Origin: Ruminococcus sp. AF31-8BH
GTDB lineage: Bacteria; Bacillota; Clostridia; Lachnospirales; Lachnospiraceae
DNA: 64,000 bases
Direction of reading: 5' to 3'
Assembly (NCBI RefSeq): GCF_003460605.1
Contig: NZ_QTVN01000001.1
Location: forward strand, 186,001 to 250,000
The translations under genes were made by a program, and so were the position numbers. Position 1 is the first letter of the stretch. Each line of letters begins with the position of its first letter. Positions 26,957 to 36,755 of this stretch are shown in pieces. A model generated the notes under the pieces. It saw only the letters and a program-made list of their open reading frames with translations, did not search any database and was not told where the DNA came from.

Positions 26957-29437
26957 TTATTTCTCTGCAGCCTCACTGCTCTTAGTTACAGTAACCTTAT
27001 CCAGATGCCAGATATCATCTACATACTCCTGGATAGTTCTGTCGGAAGAGAATTTACCACTGCATGCAGTGTTCAGAAGTGCCATCTTTGCCCACTTCTT
27101 CTCATCCTTGTAAGCAGCTTCCACTCTCTTCTGGGCCTCAGCATAGGATCTGAAATCTCCGAGAATGAAGTACTGATCTGCTCTAGAGCAGTTCTTGGTG
27201 TTCAGAAGAGAATCATAGATATCTCTGAACAGCTCTGTATCGCTGGAGAAGGTTCCATTGATCAGCTGCATCAGAACCTGACGGATCTCAGCATCTGTGT
27301 TGTAGATAAAATCTGGATCATATCCACCATGATTCTCATAATTAATGATCTGGTCAGCACTCATACCGAAGATAAATGCATTCTCCTGACCAACCTCCTC
27401 AACGATCTCTACGTTTGCACCATCCATAGTTCCAAGTGTAGGAGCACCGTTCAGCATAAACTTCATGTTACCTGTACCGGAAGCCTCTTTACTTGCAGTA
27501 GAAATCTGCTCTGAAACATCTGCTGCTGCAAAAATCATCTCAGCATTGGATACTCTGTAGTTCTCGATAAATACAACTTTAATCTTGCCATTGATAGATG
27601 GATCGTTGTTTACAACATCTGCTACACAGTTGATCAGTTTGATGATCTTTTTCGCACGCTCATATGCTGCAGAAGCTTTTGCGCCAAAGATGAAGGTTCT
27701 TGGATAGAATTCCATCTCCGGATGTAACTTGATCTGGTTGTACAGATAAATTACATGAAGGATATTAAGAAGCTGTCTCTTATACTCATGAAGTCTCTTA
27801 ACCTGTACGTCAAAAATGGAGTGAGGATCAACTTCAACACCATTGTGCTCCAGAATATATTTTGCAAGACGTTGTTTATTCTGGAATTTAATGTTCATAA
27901 ATTCCTGAAGAGCCTTCTCATCATCAGCGTATACCTTCAGCTTGCTGATCTGAGAAAGATCTGTGATCCAGTCTGGTCCAATATGGTCTGTGATCCATGC
28001 AGCAAGGTTCTGGTTTCCATGAAGAAGAAAACGTCTCTGAGTGATACCGTTAGTTTTGTTATTAAACTTCTCAGGCATCATCTCATAGAAGTCTTTCAAT
28101 TCCTGATTTTTCAGAATCTCTGTATGAAGTCTTGCAACACCATTTACAGAGAAGCCTGCAACGATTGCAAGGTGAGCCATTTTAACCTGTCCGTCATAGA
28201 TGATTGCCATCTTTTTGATCTTCTCATAGTTTCCAGGATATCTGTTCTGTACTTCGATGATGAAACGACGGTTGATCTCTTCGATGATCTGATATACACG
28301 AGGAAGAAGTCTGGAGAACAGCTCGATCGGCCATTTCTCAAGAGCCTCTGCCATAATGGTATGGTTAGTGTAAGCAACACACTTGGTAGTTACAGCCCAT
28401 GCATCATCCCAGCCAAGACCTTCCTGATCCATGAGGATTCTCATAAGCTCAGCAACAGCCATAGTCGGATGAGTATCATTCATCTGGAATACAACCTTCT
28501 CGTGAAGCTTCTTGATATCATCGTGTGTCTTTTTGTATTTCTCAATTGCAGCCTGAATACTTGCAGATACAAAGAAGTACTGCTGTTTCAGACGAAGCTC
28601 TTTACCGGACATCTTATTGTCGTTCGGGTAAAGTACGTTTACAATATCCTTTGCAAGGTTCTCCTGCTCAACGGCTTTCTTGTAATCACCTTTATCAAAG
28701 GAATCAAATCCAAACTCTTCAATAGCAGCTGCATCCCAGATACGCAGTGTATTTACTACATTATTCTCGTATCCAACGATCGGCATATCGTATGGAATAG
28801 CCTTGACAGCCTGATATCCTTCATGGATGAATTTGTTCTGACCTGTAGCCTGGTCATATTCGACTCTTACATATCCGCCGAAATGTACCTCTTTGGCATA
28901 CTCCGGACGACGAAGCTCGAATGGATAGCCTTCCTCAAGCCATGCATCCGGAACCTCAACCTGATATCCGTCTCTGATTTCCTGTTTGAACATACCATAA
29001 CGATAACGGATTCCACAGCCGTATGCACTATATCCGAGTGTTGCAAGGGAATCAAGGAAGCATGCTGCAAGTCTTCCCAAACCACCGTTTCCAAGTGCCG
29101 GATCCGGTTCCTGATCCTCAAGCGCATTGATGTCAATTCCCAGCTCTTCAAGGGCTTCTTTCACCTCACCATATGCACCAAGGTTTAAAAGGTTGTTTCC
29201 AAGGGCACGTCCCATAAGAAACTCCATGGACATATAGTATACGATTTTCGGATCCTGTGCCTCGTAGGCGTTCTGAGTATCAAGCCAGTTATCAATGATA
29301 ACATCCTTCACTGTGTAGCTTACAGCCTGGAAAAGCTGCTCCTGTGTTGCCTCTTCAAGCTTTCTGCGGTAAAGAAATTTAACATTATCTTTTACGCTTT
29401 TTTTAAAGGTTTCTTTATCAAACTGTTTGTCAATCAT
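26957..29437 (-). CDS. glgP: Glycogen/maltodextrin phosphorylase
   Basis: This 826-residue enzyme has the full length of family GT35. It releases glucose-1-phosphate from alpha-1,4-glucans using phosphate and pyridoxal phosphate. The PLP-lysine region EASGTGNMKFMLNGAPTLGT lies near residue 650. Other conserved blocks are PALGNGGLGRLAACFLDSLA, FVSASIQAAI, FQMNDTHPTMAVAELMR and VKRLHEYKRQLLN. An AGGAGG site precedes the ATG. The gene stands alone with its own terminator. It would use stored or imported glucans. Confidence 0.97.
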   Translation of the reverse strand: MIDKQFDKETFKKSVKDNVKFLYRRKLEEATQEQLFQAVSYTVKDVIIDNWLDTQNAYEAQDPKIVYYMSMEFLMGRALGNNLLNLGAYGEVKEALEELGIDINALEDQEPDPALGNGGLGRLAACFLDSLATLGYSAYGCGIRYRYGMFKQEIRDGYQVEVPDAWLEEGYPFELRRPEYAKEVHFGGYVRVEYDQATGQNKFIHEGYQAVKAIPYDMPIVGYENNVVNTLRIWDAAAIEEFGFDSFDKGDYKKAVEQENLAKDIVNVLYPNDNKMSGKELRLKQQYFFVSASIQAAIEKYKKTHDDIKKLHEKVVFQMNDTHPTMAVAELMRILMDQEGLGWDDAWAVTTKCVAYTNHTIMAEALEKWPIELFSRLLPRVYQIIEEINRRFIIEVQNRYPGNYEKIKKMAIIYDGQVKMAHLAIVAGFSVNGVARLHTEILKNQELKDFYEMMPEKFNNKTNGITQRRFLLHGNQNLAAWITDHIGPDWITDLSQISKLKVYADDEKALQEFMNIKFQNKQRLAKYILEHNGVEVDPHSIFDVQVKRLHEYKRQLLNILHVIYLYNQIKLHPEMEFYPRTFIFGAKASAAYERAKKIIKLINCVADVVNNDPSINGKIKVVFIENYRVSNAEMIFAAADVSEQISTASKEASGTGNMKFMLNGAPTLGTMDGANVEIVEEVGQENAFIFGMSADQIINYENHGGYDPDFIYNTDAEIRQVLMQLINGTFSSDTELFRDIYDSLLNTKNCSRADQYFILGDFRSYAEAQKRVEAAYKDEKKWAKMALLNTACSGKFSSDRTIQEYVDDIWHLDKVTVTKSSEAAEK

Positions 29438-29575
29438 TTTGCTCCTCCTGTAATGTATGATTCAGGCAAGCCTGTTTTCTTATGAAAACACAGCTGCCAG
29501 AGTCTCAATCTTATTCGGTTGTACTGCAAACTATCATGATAGCAGGGGGCCAAAATTTCGCCCCTGCATTTTTTA

Positions 29576-32500
29576 TTACAATTTGGTAACTCCAAGTGTT
29601 ACATGTTCTTTATTAATGTTCCACTCTTTTACATAACCGTCTGTCTCACCATAGACAACTTCCTCAGCAAGAACCTCAGACTTAATCTCTGCCTCATTGG
29701 CTTTCATAGTCTCGATAATCTTGTCATTATCTTTTACAGAAACGCGGATCTTATCCATAACCTCAAAGCCAGCCTCTTTACGCATGGTCTGTACCTTACT
29801 GATGATCTCACGGACAAAGCCCTCTTCAATCAGCTCAGGTGTCAGGTTGGTATCCAGAACAACAGCGGTCTCACCCTCTGTCTCTGTTACATAGCCCTCT
29901 GTCTGTGCAGTCTCGATGAGCAGGTCTTCCTCTGTAAGCTCAACCTTGTTTCCATCGATATCAAGTACAAGAACACCGTTTGTCTTCAGCTCATTCATAG
30001 CCTGGCTTCCGTTGATCTGGGCAAGTGCGGTACGGATTCCGCCAAGAAGCTTGCCATATTTCGGTCCAACTGTACGAAGCTGCGGTTTGAAGCTGTAGGA
30101 AATGAAGGATTCCACATCCTCTGCAAATTTCACTTCTTTTACATTCAGCTCATCTGCAATAATGTCTGTGAAATATTTATCCATAACCTTCGGAGCTTTT
30201 ACATACATGGTTCCAATTGGCTGACGGTTCTTGATATTTGCTGTATTACGGCATGCACGGCCAAGAACAACAACATCCAGAACTTCTTCCATATTTTCTT
30301 CCAGATCTTTGTTGATCCACTCTTCTTTTACTTCCGGGAAGTCACAGAGGTGGATGCTCTCAGGAGCATTTTTGTCCAGAGATCTTACAAGATTCTGGTA
30401 GATATCCTCTGTCATGAATGGGATCATCGGAGCTGCTGCCTTTGCAACAGTTACCAGTGCTGTGTAAAGAGTCATGTAAGCATTGATCTTATCCTGCTCC
30501 ATTCCCTTTGCCCAGAAACGCTCACGGCAGCGTCTTACATACCAGTTACTCATCTCATCTACAAAGCCCTGAAGTGCTCTTGCAGTCTCCGGAATCTTGT
30601 AGTCGTTCAGGTCTTCATCAACGGTCTTTACAAGTGTATTCAGCTTGCTGAGAAGCCATTTGTCCATAACCGGAAGCTTATCATAATCAAGTGTATATTT
30701 TGTAGCATCAAAGTTATCGATATTTGCATAAAGTACAAAGAATGCATAGGTATTCCAAAGAGTACCCATGAATTTACGCTGACCTTCCTGAACAGCCTTG
30801 CCATGGAAACGGTTCGGCAGCCATGGTGCACTGTTGATATAGAAGTACCAGCGGATTGCATCAGCTCCGTAGGTCTCAAGTGCGTCAAACGGATCAACTG
30901 CATTTCCTTTGGACTTACTCATCTTCTGTCCGTTCTCATCCTGTACATGTCCAAGAACGATAACATTCTTATATGGAGCCTGGTTAAACAGAAGAGTGGA
31001 TTCAGCAAGAAGGGAGTAGAACCATCCTCTTGTCTGGTCAACAGCCTCGGAAATAAAGTTTGCCGGGAACTGTTTCTCGAATAACTCTTTATTCTCAAAT
31101 GGATAGTGGTGCTGTGCAAATGGCATTGCTCCGGAGTCAAACCAGCAGTCGATAACCTCCGGTACACGATGCATAGTGCCGCCGCACTTCGGACACTTCA
31201 TGGTAAGCTCGTCAATATATGGGCGATGAAGCTCTACTGTCTTGGCGCGCTCGTCCCCTGTTTTCTCATAGAGATCCTGACGGCTTCCAACGGATTCCAT
31301 GTGGCCGCAGCTGCACTCCCAGATGTTCAGTGGTGTTCCCCAGTAACGGTTACGGCTGATTCCCCAGTCCTGGACATTCTCAAGCCAGTCACCGAAACGT
31401 CCCTTACCAATGCTTTCCGGAATCCAGTTGATGGTGTTATTATTGCGGATCAGATCCTCTTTAACAGCTGTCATCTTAATAAACCAGGATTCTCTTGCAT
31501 AATAGATCAGTGGTGTATCACAGCGCCAGCAGTGTGGGTAATCATGCTCAAATTTCGGAGCATCAAACAGCTTGCCTTCTTTTTCAAGATCAGCCAGCAC
31601 CATTGGGTCTGCTTTTTTAACAAATACACCGGCATATGGTGTCTCCGCAGTAAGATCGCCCTTACCGTCTACAAACTGTACAAATGGAAGGTCATATTCA
31701 CGTCCTACGCGGCTGTCGTCTTCACCAAATGCAGGCGCAATGTGAACGATACCGGTACCATCGCTCATGGTAACGTAATTATCGCATACAATATAGTGTG
31801 CTTTCTTGCCCTTGGATGCTACATAGTCACCTGTACATTTGAAAAGAGGCTCATATTCCTTGTATTCCAGATCTTTACCCTTGTAGGTTTCAAGAATCTC
31901 ATATGCAGGCTCATCATCCTTTGCAAGCTTGCCAAGTACTTTGTCAAGAAGTGCCTCTGCCATATAATAAGTGTATCCGTCTGCTGCTTTTACTTTGCAA
32001 TAAGTTTCATCCGGATTTACACAAAGTGCAACGTTAGAAGGCAGTGTCCACGGTGTGGTAGTCCATGCCAGGAAGTATGCATCCTCACCTACAACCTTGA
32101 AACGTGCAATTGCAGAACGCTCTTTTACTAATTTATACCCCTGTGAAACCTCCTGGGAGGAAAGAGGGGTTCCGCAGCGCGGGCAGTAAGGAACGATTTT
32201 AAAGCCTTTGTATAAAAGACCTTTGTTCCAGATTTCTTTCAAAGCCCACCACTCAGACTCAATGTAGTTGTCCTCATAGGTTACGTATGGATGCTCCATA
32301 TCAGCCCAGAAACCAACAGTTGAGGAGAAATCCTCCCACATTCCTTTGTATTTCCAGACGCTTTCCTTGCACTGCTGGATAAACGGCTCCATTCCGTATT
32401 CCTCGATCTGTTCCTTACCGTCCAGACCAAGCTTCTTCTCTACCTCAAGCTCTACCGGAAGACCATGGGTATCCCATCCTGCCTTACGCGGAACCATATA

Positions 32501-32728
32501 ACCCTTCATTGCACGGTATCTCGGAATCATATCCTTGATAACTCGTGTAAGCACATGGCCAATATGAGGTTTGCCGTTTGCTGTCGGCGGTCCGTCATAG
32601 AAGGTGTAAGTCGGGCCTTCTTTACGGTTTTCCATACTTTTTTCAAAAATATGGTTTTCTTTCCAGAACTCTTCTACTTTTTTCTCTCGTTCTACGAAAT
32701 TCAAATTCGTATCTACTTTCTGGTACAA
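29576..32728 (-). CDS. ileS: Isoleucyl-tRNA synthetase, long (IleRS2-like) form
   Basis: This 1050-residue enzyme charges tRNA-Ile. The HIGH signature is in PPTANGKPHIGHVL (residues 55-58) and KMSKSKGNAVDPF lies near residue 600. The editing (CP1) domain sits between, with AWTTTPWTLPSN. The length and the C-terminal region resemble the eukaryote-like IleRS2 class found in many Clostridia, which is often less sensitive to mupirocin; that property is inference. The start codon is TTG, eight bases after an AAAGGAGG site. A T-box leader lies upstream. Confidence 0.96.
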   Translation of the reverse strand: MYQKVDTNLNFVEREKKVEEFWKENHIFEKSMENRKEGPTYTFYDGPPTANGKPHIGHVLTRVIKDMIPRYRAMKGYMVPRKAGWDTHGLPVELEVEKKLGLDGKEQIEEYGMEPFIQQCKESVWKYKGMWEDFSSTVGFWADMEHPYVTYEDNYIESEWWALKEIWNKGLLYKGFKIVPYCPRCGTPLSSQEVSQGYKLVKERSAIARFKVVGEDAYFLAWTTTPWTLPSNVALCVNPDETYCKVKAADGYTYYMAEALLDKVLGKLAKDDEPAYEILETYKGKDLEYKEYEPLFKCTGDYVASKGKKAHYIVCDNYVTMSDGTGIVHIAPAFGEDDSRVGREYDLPFVQFVDGKGDLTAETPYAGVFVKKADPMVLADLEKEGKLFDAPKFEHDYPHCWRCDTPLIYYARESWFIKMTAVKEDLIRNNNTINWIPESIGKGRFGDWLENVQDWGISRNRYWGTPLNIWECSCGHMESVGSRQDLYEKTGDERAKTVELHRPYIDELTMKCPKCGGTMHRVPEVIDCWFDSGAMPFAQHHYPFENKELFEKQFPANFISEAVDQTRGWFYSLLAESTLLFNQAPYKNVIVLGHVQDENGQKMSKSKGNAVDPFDALETYGADAIRWYFYINSAPWLPNRFHGKAVQEGQRKFMGTLWNTYAFFVLYANIDNFDATKYTLDYDKLPVMDKWLLSKLNTLVKTVDEDLNDYKIPETARALQGFVDEMSNWYVRRCRERFWAKGMEQDKINAYMTLYTALVTVAKAAAPMIPFMTEDIYQNLVRSLDKNAPESIHLCDFPEVKEEWINKDLEENMEEVLDVVVLGRACRNTANIKNRQPIGTMYVKAPKVMDKYFTDIIADELNVKEVKFAEDVESFISYSFKPQLRTVGPKYGKLLGGIRTALAQINGSQAMNELKTNGVLVLDIDGNKVELTEEDLLIETAQTEGYVTETEGETAVVLDTNLTPELIEEGFVREIISKVQTMRKEAGFEVMDKIRVSVKDNDKIIETMKANEAEIKSEVLAEEVVYGETDGYVKEWNINKEHVTLGVTKL

Positions 32729-32765
32729 AGTTTTTTCCTCCTTTTTTTAATAAAAAGTCGATATA

Positions 32766-33020
32766 ATAAGAAAAAGCCCTCATCCTGCAAAAGGACGAAG
32801 GCTGTCAGCACTCGTTATACCACCTGTTACAATGTACGGGCTCATGGCCGATACATGCTCCCGGTAACGGGGGAACGCCGTTATTCCCTACTGTGATTTC
32901 AGAAATAAAACTCCGGAGTGATGTTCGGCTGAATTTACTTGCGGCGGGCTCGCACCGTCCCCGTCTCGCTGTGCCTTTCAAAGCAGCTTACTGTCTCCAT
33001 CGCAGTCTTTGCCTATTGTT
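32766..33020 (-). ncRNA. T-box leader (isoleucine) of ileS
   Basis: On the minus strand the leader folds into a Stem I region. Its likely specifier is ATC (Ile) in CGAACATCACTCC near 32918. The antiterminator T-box sequence is a variant, AACAGGTGGTATAACGAG (near 32810-32826). A terminator stem GCCTTCGTCCT/AGGATGAGGGC then ends in five T at about 32772. Uncharged tRNA-Ile should pair with the specifier and T-box and allow ileS transcription. The class is clear from layout and position; the exact stem borders are approximate. Confidence 0.88.
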
Positions 33021-33031
33021 TTTTCCTGTCC

Positions 33032-33061
33032 ATTATAATGGTGAAAAATTCTATATGTCAA
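33032..33061 (-). promoter_or_regulatory. Promoter of the ileS T-box transcript
   Basis: TTGACA (complement of 33056-33061) and TATAAT (complement of 33032-33037) are 18 bases apart on the minus strand, just before the T-box leader. Confidence 0.8.
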
Positions 33062-33221
33062 GTATTTAAGGCAAATTTGTCCTGAAAAAGGGGGATTTTA
33101 TGGGAAAAGAAGGGGCTGGCATTTAAATTTCACAGTCTTTTAATAGTTTTACAGAGGTAAAGGTGGTATAATATGATAACGTATGTGACACGATTGCTTT
33201 AGAGAAGCAGAAAGGATTTTT

Positions 33222-34463
33222 ATGAGTAAAAAAATATTTCATATGAAAATAAAGCGGATTTTCTGCGGCGCTCTGGCTGTAGGAATGCTTCTGGGACAGA
33301 CCAGTTCTGTTCTTGCAGAAGCGGTTTCTTCTCCTACGCCTACCCCTAATCCCCATACCGAGTATTATGCACAGGCTGCGGATACAGATTCTATTGAGGG
33401 ATGGCCAACCGGGCCCCAGATTGAAGCGCAGTCAGCAGTTCTTATGGACCTGAATTCGGAAGCGATCCTGTATTCCAAGAATGCGGATACCCAGCTTTAC
33501 CCGGCAAGTATCACCAAGCTTCTCACCTGTCTTCTTGGCTGTGAGAATCTGGATACAAGCGCACAGATTACTTTATCCCAGCAGGCAGCTTATGGAATTG
33601 AGGCAGGAAGCTCTACCATTTATGGTGATGCGGGAGAGGTTTTCACCGTGGAGCAGGCTCTTATGGGACTGATGCTGGAATCTGCCAACGAGATGGCACT
33701 GGCCATTGGAGAAGAGGTTTCCGGTTCTGTGAAGAAATTTGTGGAACTGATGAATGCCAGAGCCCAGCAGCTGGGATGTACCAATACACATTTTAATAAC
33801 CCAAACGGACTTCCGGATGAGACCCATGTGACCACTGCCAATGATATGGCGAAGATTGCCAAGGCAGCCTGGCAGAATGCCACATGCAGGAAGTTTTTCA
33901 CCACGGATCTGTATGAGATTCCGCCGACTAATGTTTTCACAGAAACACGTTATCTGCTGAATCATCATAAGATGATGGCGGGCAGAGATTATGCTTACGA
34001 CGGTGTCCTTGGCGGAAAAACCGGTTATACGGATGCTGCTGGCGCAACCCTTGTCACTTACGCAAAACGTGGAAATATGCTTCTTGTGGCAGTTGTTATG
34101 AATTCGGTGAATGGTGCATGGAGTGATACCAAGAGTCTTCTGGATTATGGATTTGATAATTTCGAACGTCAGAGGATTAAGGTGAGCATGAATCCGGTTC
34201 CGAAGGAGAACCTTCCAAGTGAGAAATATCTTTTAAATAATTGTGGGAATACGTATCCATTCTATTATACGAAGAATATTTATGTGACTGTTCCTATTGG
34301 AACGGATGTCAAGACGCTTACCCGGAAGCAAAGGGTTCTTTCCAATGCGGTTGGGCCGCTTCGGTTGAAGAGTAAGTATTATTTTAATGGACAGATGGTT
34401 GGATGGGGAATGCAGTATGAACGGTCGATTCTGGCGAATCTGCTGACAGTTCCAGGGGCGTGA
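33222..34463 (+). CDS. D-alanyl-D-alanine carboxypeptidase (class S11 penicillin-binding protein)
   Basis: This 413-residue exported enzyme trims the terminal D-Ala of peptidoglycan pentapeptides. A signal peptide (about 1-33) is followed by the catalytic triplet motifs SITK (Ser96, Lys99), SAN (154-156) and KTG (266-268). The C-terminal part forms the PBP5_C-like beta domain. Clostridial relatives are DacF/DacB types, some of them acting in sporulation. An AGAAAGGA site precedes the ATG. The terminator stem includes its stop codon. Confidence 0.94.
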   Translation: MSKKIFHMKIKRIFCGALAVGMLLGQTSSVLAEAVSSPTPTPNPHTEYYAQAADTDSIEGWPTGPQIEAQSAVLMDLNSEAILYSKNADTQLYPASITKLLTCLLGCENLDTSAQITLSQQAAYGIEAGSSTIYGDAGEVFTVEQALMGLMLESANEMALAIGEEVSGSVKKFVELMNARAQQLGCTNTHFNNPNGLPDETHVTTANDMAKIAKAAWQNATCRKFFTTDLYEIPPTNVFTETRYLLNHHKMMAGRDYAYDGVLGGKTGYTDAAGATLVTYAKRGNMLLVAVVMNSVNGAWSDTKSLLDYGFDNFERQRIKVSMNPVPKENLPSEKYLLNNCGNTYPFYYTKNIYVTVPIGTDVKTLTRKQRVLSNAVGPLRLKSKYYFNGQMVGWGMQYERSILANLLTVPGA

Positions 34464-34480
34464 TGATCACGCCCCTTTTT
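34455..34480 (+). terminator. Terminator overlapping the carboxypeptidase stop codon
   Basis: GGGGCGTGAT and ATCACGCCCC form a ten-pair stem with a one-base centre, followed by five T. Confidence 0.9.
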
Positions 34481-34493
34481 AATATTCTGATAT

Positions 34494-35456
34494 TTATTGT
34501 TTCGCGGATTCCTCCGCTTTCCTGCTTCGCTTCTTTGCTCGATGGGCCTCCCTTTTCTGGCGGATTTCTTCAGCTTCCTCGTCGGACACATTGGTCAGTG
34601 TTTTGATGGCGTAATACATGTTATTCTCGGTTTTGCGAAGCCTGATCTTTCCCATGACGAAGCCATGCTCCTGGCAGAGGGAAATGCTGTAATAGACCTT
34701 GGAATTATTCATGAACCAGCGGATCTTGCGCTTGGCTGGATTGTGACAAAGCGGACATTTGGTGCTGGTTACTTCACGATCCTTCATGGCTTTTTCCCTA
34801 GAATAAAATTCCCTTGAGACAAACTTATCATAAGTTGGATAGGATACATGGATCTCTTCTCTCTTGCTCTTGGGGTTCTGGTATACATCCAGGGATGAGT
34901 TGGGCAAAATATATTCATCTTCTATTTTCTGCAAAACGCACGCGGTGTAGTAAGCATCTCCAAGTGCGCGGTGAAACTCCATTTTCTTGGCAATGCCCAT
35001 CTTGTCTGCGGCAAATTCCAGGGCGCGGCGCTCGTGATTTTCCTCGTAGCGGATGGCAAATAATTTCTGCACGTCATAGTAGGTTACGGGGCCCGGAATC
35101 ATGGAAAGCTTGCCATAATACTTCATATTCCGCTGCAGTTCCATCACATCCTGATTTCCCCAGGTAAAAAATATATATTCCTCACCGCACCATTCCAGAA
35201 ATTCTGTCACAGCCTGCGGAAAGGGCGTTCCATTCTGCAGATCCTTATAATTCATGTGGATCACTTCGTGGATGCTGTCATGAATCCAGTTGTACACCTG
35301 GGGCTTGATCAGGCGCTGAAAGCTGTCCACAATTTCTTTCTTTTCATTCAGTTTTACTGCGCCGATTTCTATGATTTCGAAAGGCAGACGGCTGTTGGAC
35401 CACCTTTTCCCTCCCGGACTCTGATTCCACTCCAGGTCAAATACAATGTAGTTCAT
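34494..35456 (-). CDS. DnaQ/ERI-1-type 3'-5' exonuclease with zinc-ribbon-like tail
   Basis: This 320-residue protein has a DEDDh exonuclease domain: Asp7 and Glu9 in VFDLEWN, Asp103 in WGNQDVM, and His162/Asp167 in FHRALGDAYYTA. It resembles KapD/ERI-1-like nucleases. The C-terminal third carries TKCPLCHN and a basic region rich in Lys/Arg (EAHRAKKRSRKAEE), suggesting RNA or DNA binding. The start at 35456 has AGGAA about ten bases upstream; longer readings lack support. Confidence 0.85.
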   Translation of the reverse strand: MNYIVFDLEWNQSPGGKRWSNSRLPFEIIEIGAVKLNEKKEIVDSFQRLIKPQVYNWIHDSIHEVIHMNYKDLQNGTPFPQAVTEFLEWCGEEYIFFTWGNQDVMELQRNMKYYGKLSMIPGPVTYYDVQKLFAIRYEENHERRALEFAADKMGIAKKMEFHRALGDAYYTACVLQKIEDEYILPNSSLDVYQNPKSKREEIHVSYPTYDKFVSREFYSREKAMKDREVTSTKCPLCHNPAKRKIRWFMNNSKVYYSISLCQEHGFVMGKIRLRKTENNMYYAIKTLTNVSDEEAEEIRQKREAHRAKKRSRKAEESAKQ

Positions 35457-35561
35457 GATAAAGTTCCTTCTGTTTCCTGCTGTAAATTCCAGACAAGTAT
35501 AACAGACTGCGGAAATGATGTAAAGAGAATCCCACAACAGCCGTGGATGTCCTTACACATG

Positions 35562-35590
35562 AAAAAGCCTGTCGGCGGGTACCGACAGGC
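35562..35590 (-). terminator. Minus-strand terminator downstream of hsp20
   Basis: GCCTGTCGG (35567-35575) and CCGACAGGC (35582-35590) form a perfect stem followed by TTTTT on the minus strand. The 200 bases between it and the Hsp20 stop hold no recognisable gene. Confidence 0.85.
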
Positions 35591-35789
35591 GATGGGGGTA
35601 TGAAACTATCTATATGAAAATTAGGAAATTTTTTTAAATTACAGGAATCTATATGAAAGAAGCTGTTATCAAATGGTTCAGGACTGCCATGTGCAACGAA
35701 TACTAATTCGCAGTCATTCAAAATTCTTTACGCCAGCCGCCGCTTCTGGTTCACGGAGGGCGCATTATTTATGGTGTGGTCTGCTGTTT

Positions 35790-36224
35790 TTAGCCTTCAA
35801 TAGAAATAAATTTCTTCTCTTCCGGCTCTTTCTTCTTGGCTTCCTTCGGGAAAGTAACGGTCAGGACGCCGTTGTCATATTTCGCATGAATGTCCTCATG
35901 CTCCAGATCCTTGCCTACATAGAAGCTTCTGGAACACTGTCCGGTGTAACGCTCTCTATGAACATATTTACCATTATTATCTTTCTCATCTTTATTCTCG
36001 GTTCTGGACGCCTGAATGGTAAGGTAACCTTCCTTCAGCTGAATCTTCACGTCCTCTTTGTGGAATCCCGGAAGATCCATGCTCAGTTCATAATTGCCAT
36101 CTACATCCTTAATATCGGTCTTCATCAGCTCCGCATTTCTGTAACCTGCGTTGCTCTGACGCTCTGTCGGAAATCTCATCCAATCATCAAATAAATTCTC
36201 TCCAAAAATACTAGGCATTAACAT
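35790..36224 (-). CDS. Hsp20/alpha-crystallin small heat-shock protein
   Basis: This 144-residue chaperone has the alpha-crystallin domain ELMKTDIKDVDGNYELSMDLPGF ... YLTIQASR ... YDNGVLTVTFPK, with a C-terminal Lys/Glu-rich tail. It holds unfolding proteins without ATP. The start at 36224 has AGGAGG eight bases upstream. Regulation can be read directly: a CIRCE operator overlaps the promoter about 100 bases upstream, so it should be repressed by HrcA and induced by heat. Confidence 0.95.
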   Translation of the reverse strand: MLMPSIFGENLFDDWMRFPTERQSNAGYRNAELMKTDIKDVDGNYELSMDLPGFHKEDVKIQLKEGYLTIQASRTENKDEKDNNGKYVHRERYTGQCSRSFYVGKDLEHEDIHAKYDNGVLTVTFPKEAKKKEPEEKKFISIEG

Positions 36225-36324
36225 AACTGATTCCTCCTTATATTGTGAACACTCTTGTGTTGAATTATCATTTTCATCAAAGGAACTGGAACTTTTCTTT
36301 TTCCTCTTCCTTTGTTCTGTACGT

Positions 36325-36353
36325 AATATAACACGTATTGTTAGCACTGTCAA
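36325..36353 (-). promoter_or_regulatory. hsp20 promoter overlapping CIRCE
   Basis: TTGACA (complement of 36348-36353) and TATATT (complement of 36325-36330) are 17 bases apart. The -35 lies inside the CIRCE element, so bound HrcA would block RNA polymerase. Confidence 0.85.
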
Positions 36354-36367
36354 GAGGTGAGTGCTAA
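36341..36367. promoter_or_regulatory. CIRCE operator (HrcA binding site)
   Basis: TTAGCACTG, nine bases, GAGTGCTAA: it matches the consensus TTAGCACTC-N9-GAGTGCTAA with one change. Confidence 0.92.
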
Positions 36368-36440
36368 TTTTTTGTGAAGAATTTGTGAAGCCTTAAAATG
36401 AAAAAACAACTTCTAATATTAGTCTTTGTCCTATGGCGTA

Positions 36441-36485
36441 AAACAGCCGCTCAGTGGGAGATTGGCTCCGGCTGAACGGCTGTTT
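36441..36485 (-). terminator. Terminator below a receiver-domain remnant
   Basis: AAACAGCCG (36441-36449) and CGGCTGTTT (36477-36485) pair; the minus strand continues with TTTT. Confidence 0.6.
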
Positions 36486-36497
36486 GGAATTTTGGAG

Positions 36498-36656
36498 TTA
36501 TTTCTTTATATATTTGCAGATAGCTGACAGAACTTTGGTGATGTCCAGGGGTTGGGATATGTGCTCGTTCATTCCGGCTTCCTTGGATTCCTGGATATCT
36601 TCCACGAAGGCATTGGCGGTCATGGCAATGATCGGAATCGTTCCGGCGTCGGTAAG
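36498..36656 (-). pseudogene. Receiver-domain fragment of a hybrid histidine kinase
   Basis: The minus-strand frame ending at TAA 36498 reads TIPIIAMTANAFVEDIQESK and then AGMNEHISQPLDITKVL. This is the beta4-alpha5 end of a response-regulator receiver as found at the C-terminus of hybrid kinases. It has no start codon and is closed upstream by TGA. A different frame just upstream (36660-36774) reads MDIDSIIKALTKDALYTYEF, of unknown origin. Together they are leftovers of a deleted gene. Confidence 0.75.
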
Positions 36657-36755
36657 TCACGTCATAGGTGGTTTCTCCTGTATGGTCTTTTTCCGCAATT
36701 CCTATGGTAACGTCAAACTCATAGGTGTACAAAGCGTCTTTGGTTAATGCTTTTA

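Noticed and set aside
27755..29188. A 477-codon plus-strand open frame
   Set aside because: It is antisense to glgP, whose reading frame has unmistakable phosphorylase motifs.
29538..29570. GC-rich stem after ileS
   Set aside because: GCAGGGG and CCCCTGC pair well, but the T run is on the plus strand where no gene ends, so assignment as the ileS terminator is uncertain.
29603..31084. A 493-codon plus-strand open frame
   Set aside because: It lies wholly antisense to ileS, has Cys/Leu-rich composition typical of a reverse-strand shadow, and no ribosome binding site.
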